6,192 nucleotides of DNA from contig JAPPMR010001012.1 in the NCBI GenBank assembly GCA_028818995.1, positions 1-6,192 on the forward strand, written 5' to 3'. Positions 5,715 to 6,192 of the stretch are shown piece after piece. The position numbers and the translations under genes were made by a program. The notes beneath the pieces were generated by a model. That model made no database searches. It was not told where the DNA came from and saw only the letters and a program-made list of their open reading frames with translations. How positions within the stretch are numbered: position 1 is the first letter of the stretch; every line of letters starts with the position of its first letter. This DNA comes from Candidatus Poribacteria bacterium (lineage in GTDB: Bacteria > Poribacteria > WGA-4E > WGA-3G).

Positions 5715-6192
5715 TCATTGCTTCTTTATGGATCCCCATGTGGTTGTGACATTATCCGTAGGTGCAATGTCGAGAAATACTTGAGCATGCTTGCTCTTGA
5801 GAAAGATATCAATAATCTCGGTCTGTTCAGCTTCACGCGCAATGTTAAAAGGTGTTTGACCTTGCTTGTTCTTGAGCGAAGGTTTGATGTTCTCGTGTGA
5901 TAGCAAAGCTTTGACGACCTCCACTTTTTCATAGACAACAGCATAGTGTAGAGCTGTCATGCCACTTACATCCTGCGCATTGATGTCAATGTCTGGATCA
6001 TCCTCAAGTAACTGTAAAGCATACCTAGAAAGATTGTGCTTGGTTTCAAAAATCAAGGGATGTTTAGGGCGGCAGGTTGTCAGGTCTTTGATAAAAACGT
6101 AGTCAGCAAAGAAGCAATCATCTGCAGCAAGACCTTCGTAAAAGTATTTGTAAATCCAAATGATACCGCGTTTGTCATCTTCACCAATCGCT
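5715..6192 (-). CDS. Ankyrin-repeat protein, N-terminus beyond window edge
   Basis: The frame stays open from the TGA at 5715-5717 to the right edge, so at least 158 residues are present and the start lies outside. A TTG at 6056 is in frame but has protein-like sequence before it (for example GIIWIYKYFYEGLAADDCFF), so I do not use it as start. Visible parts are an unassigned segment with many aromatic residues at the left, then LQLLEDDPDIDINAQDVSGM and two ankyrin repeats: MTALHYAVVYEKVEVVKALL and GQTPFNIAREAEQTEIIDIF, both with the TALH/TPF and helix-pair pattern. The tail ends TTTWGSIKKQ. Ankyrin repeats bind other proteins; the partner is unknown. No signal peptide can be assessed. It precedes the surface-protein remnant by 48 nt on the same strand, with nothing suggesting a joint function. 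Confidence 0.8.
   Translation of the reverse strand, partial: AIGEDDKRGIIWIYKYFYEGLAADDCFFADYVFIKDLTTCRPKHPLIFETKHNLSRYALQLLEDDPDIDINAQDVSGMTALHYAVVYEKVEVVKALLSHENIKPSLKNKQGQTPFNIAREAEQTEIIDIFLKSKHAQVFLDIAPTDNVTTTWGSIKKQ

Noticed and set aside
5703..5774. 11-bp direct repeat GCAATGTCGAG at 5703-5713 and 5764-5774
   Set aside because: One copy encodes LDIA at the ankyrin protein's end and the other follows its stop. Two short copies 61 bp apart without flanking homology are not enough to call a duplication or an attachment site.

Overview
The window looks like chromosome of a Candidatus Poribacteria-type bacterium or a close relative. This is inferred from two protein signatures I recognise as abundant in that group: secreted dockerin-like modules of the form DVNxDGxVNILDLxxVASxFG, and a C-terminal sorting module with NYPNPFNPETW and ASGVYFYTLSAGDFTAT. 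No rRNA or other taxonomic marker is present, so the assignment is tentative.

Layout. Bases 1-219 hold no gene but carry two hairpin-forming sequences that look like dispersed intergenic repeats. A small helical, proline-tailed protein of unknown function follows on the + strand (220-672), with a 17-bp stem-loop directly after its stop. Next on the + strand is a 624-residue membrane-anchored BatA-like von Willebrand factor A protein (826-2700). From about 5000 down to 2647 the - strand carries a compact operon: a small conserved-looking unknown protein, a dihydrolipoamide acyltransferase (E2) with two subunit-binding domains, and a secreted dockerin-thioredoxin protein. The right end, also on the - strand, holds the 3' remnant of a secreted surface protein (5103-5666) and the C-terminal part of an ankyrin-repeat protein that runs off the window edge (5715-6192).

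Main discovery. Two apparently separate - strand reading frames (2923-3273 and 2647-2907) are one gene. They lie in the same frame and are separated only by an in-frame TGA at 2923-2925 and five sense codons. That TGA sits exactly at the first cysteine of the thioredoxin CxxC motif, giving ESDY-U-IY-C. A small hairpin with a GG-starting apical loop and a bulged U lies 23 nt downstream, where a bacterial SECIS element is expected. The best reading is a secreted selenoprotein thioredoxin with a UxxC active site and an N-terminal pair of dockerin-type calcium-binding repeats. Standard gene calling would split it into a dockerin protein and a headless thioredoxin. TGA ends two other genes in this window, so a general recoding of TGA is unlikely.

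How the genes work together. The operon joins a cytoplasmic 2-oxoacid dehydrogenase component to an exported redox protein. Spacing is tight (stop-start overlap, then an 11-nt gap with the ribosome site overlapping the stop), so they are probably co-transcribed, but the sequence shows no direct functional link. The selenoprotein gene overlaps the BatA-like gene tail-to-tail by 54 bp.
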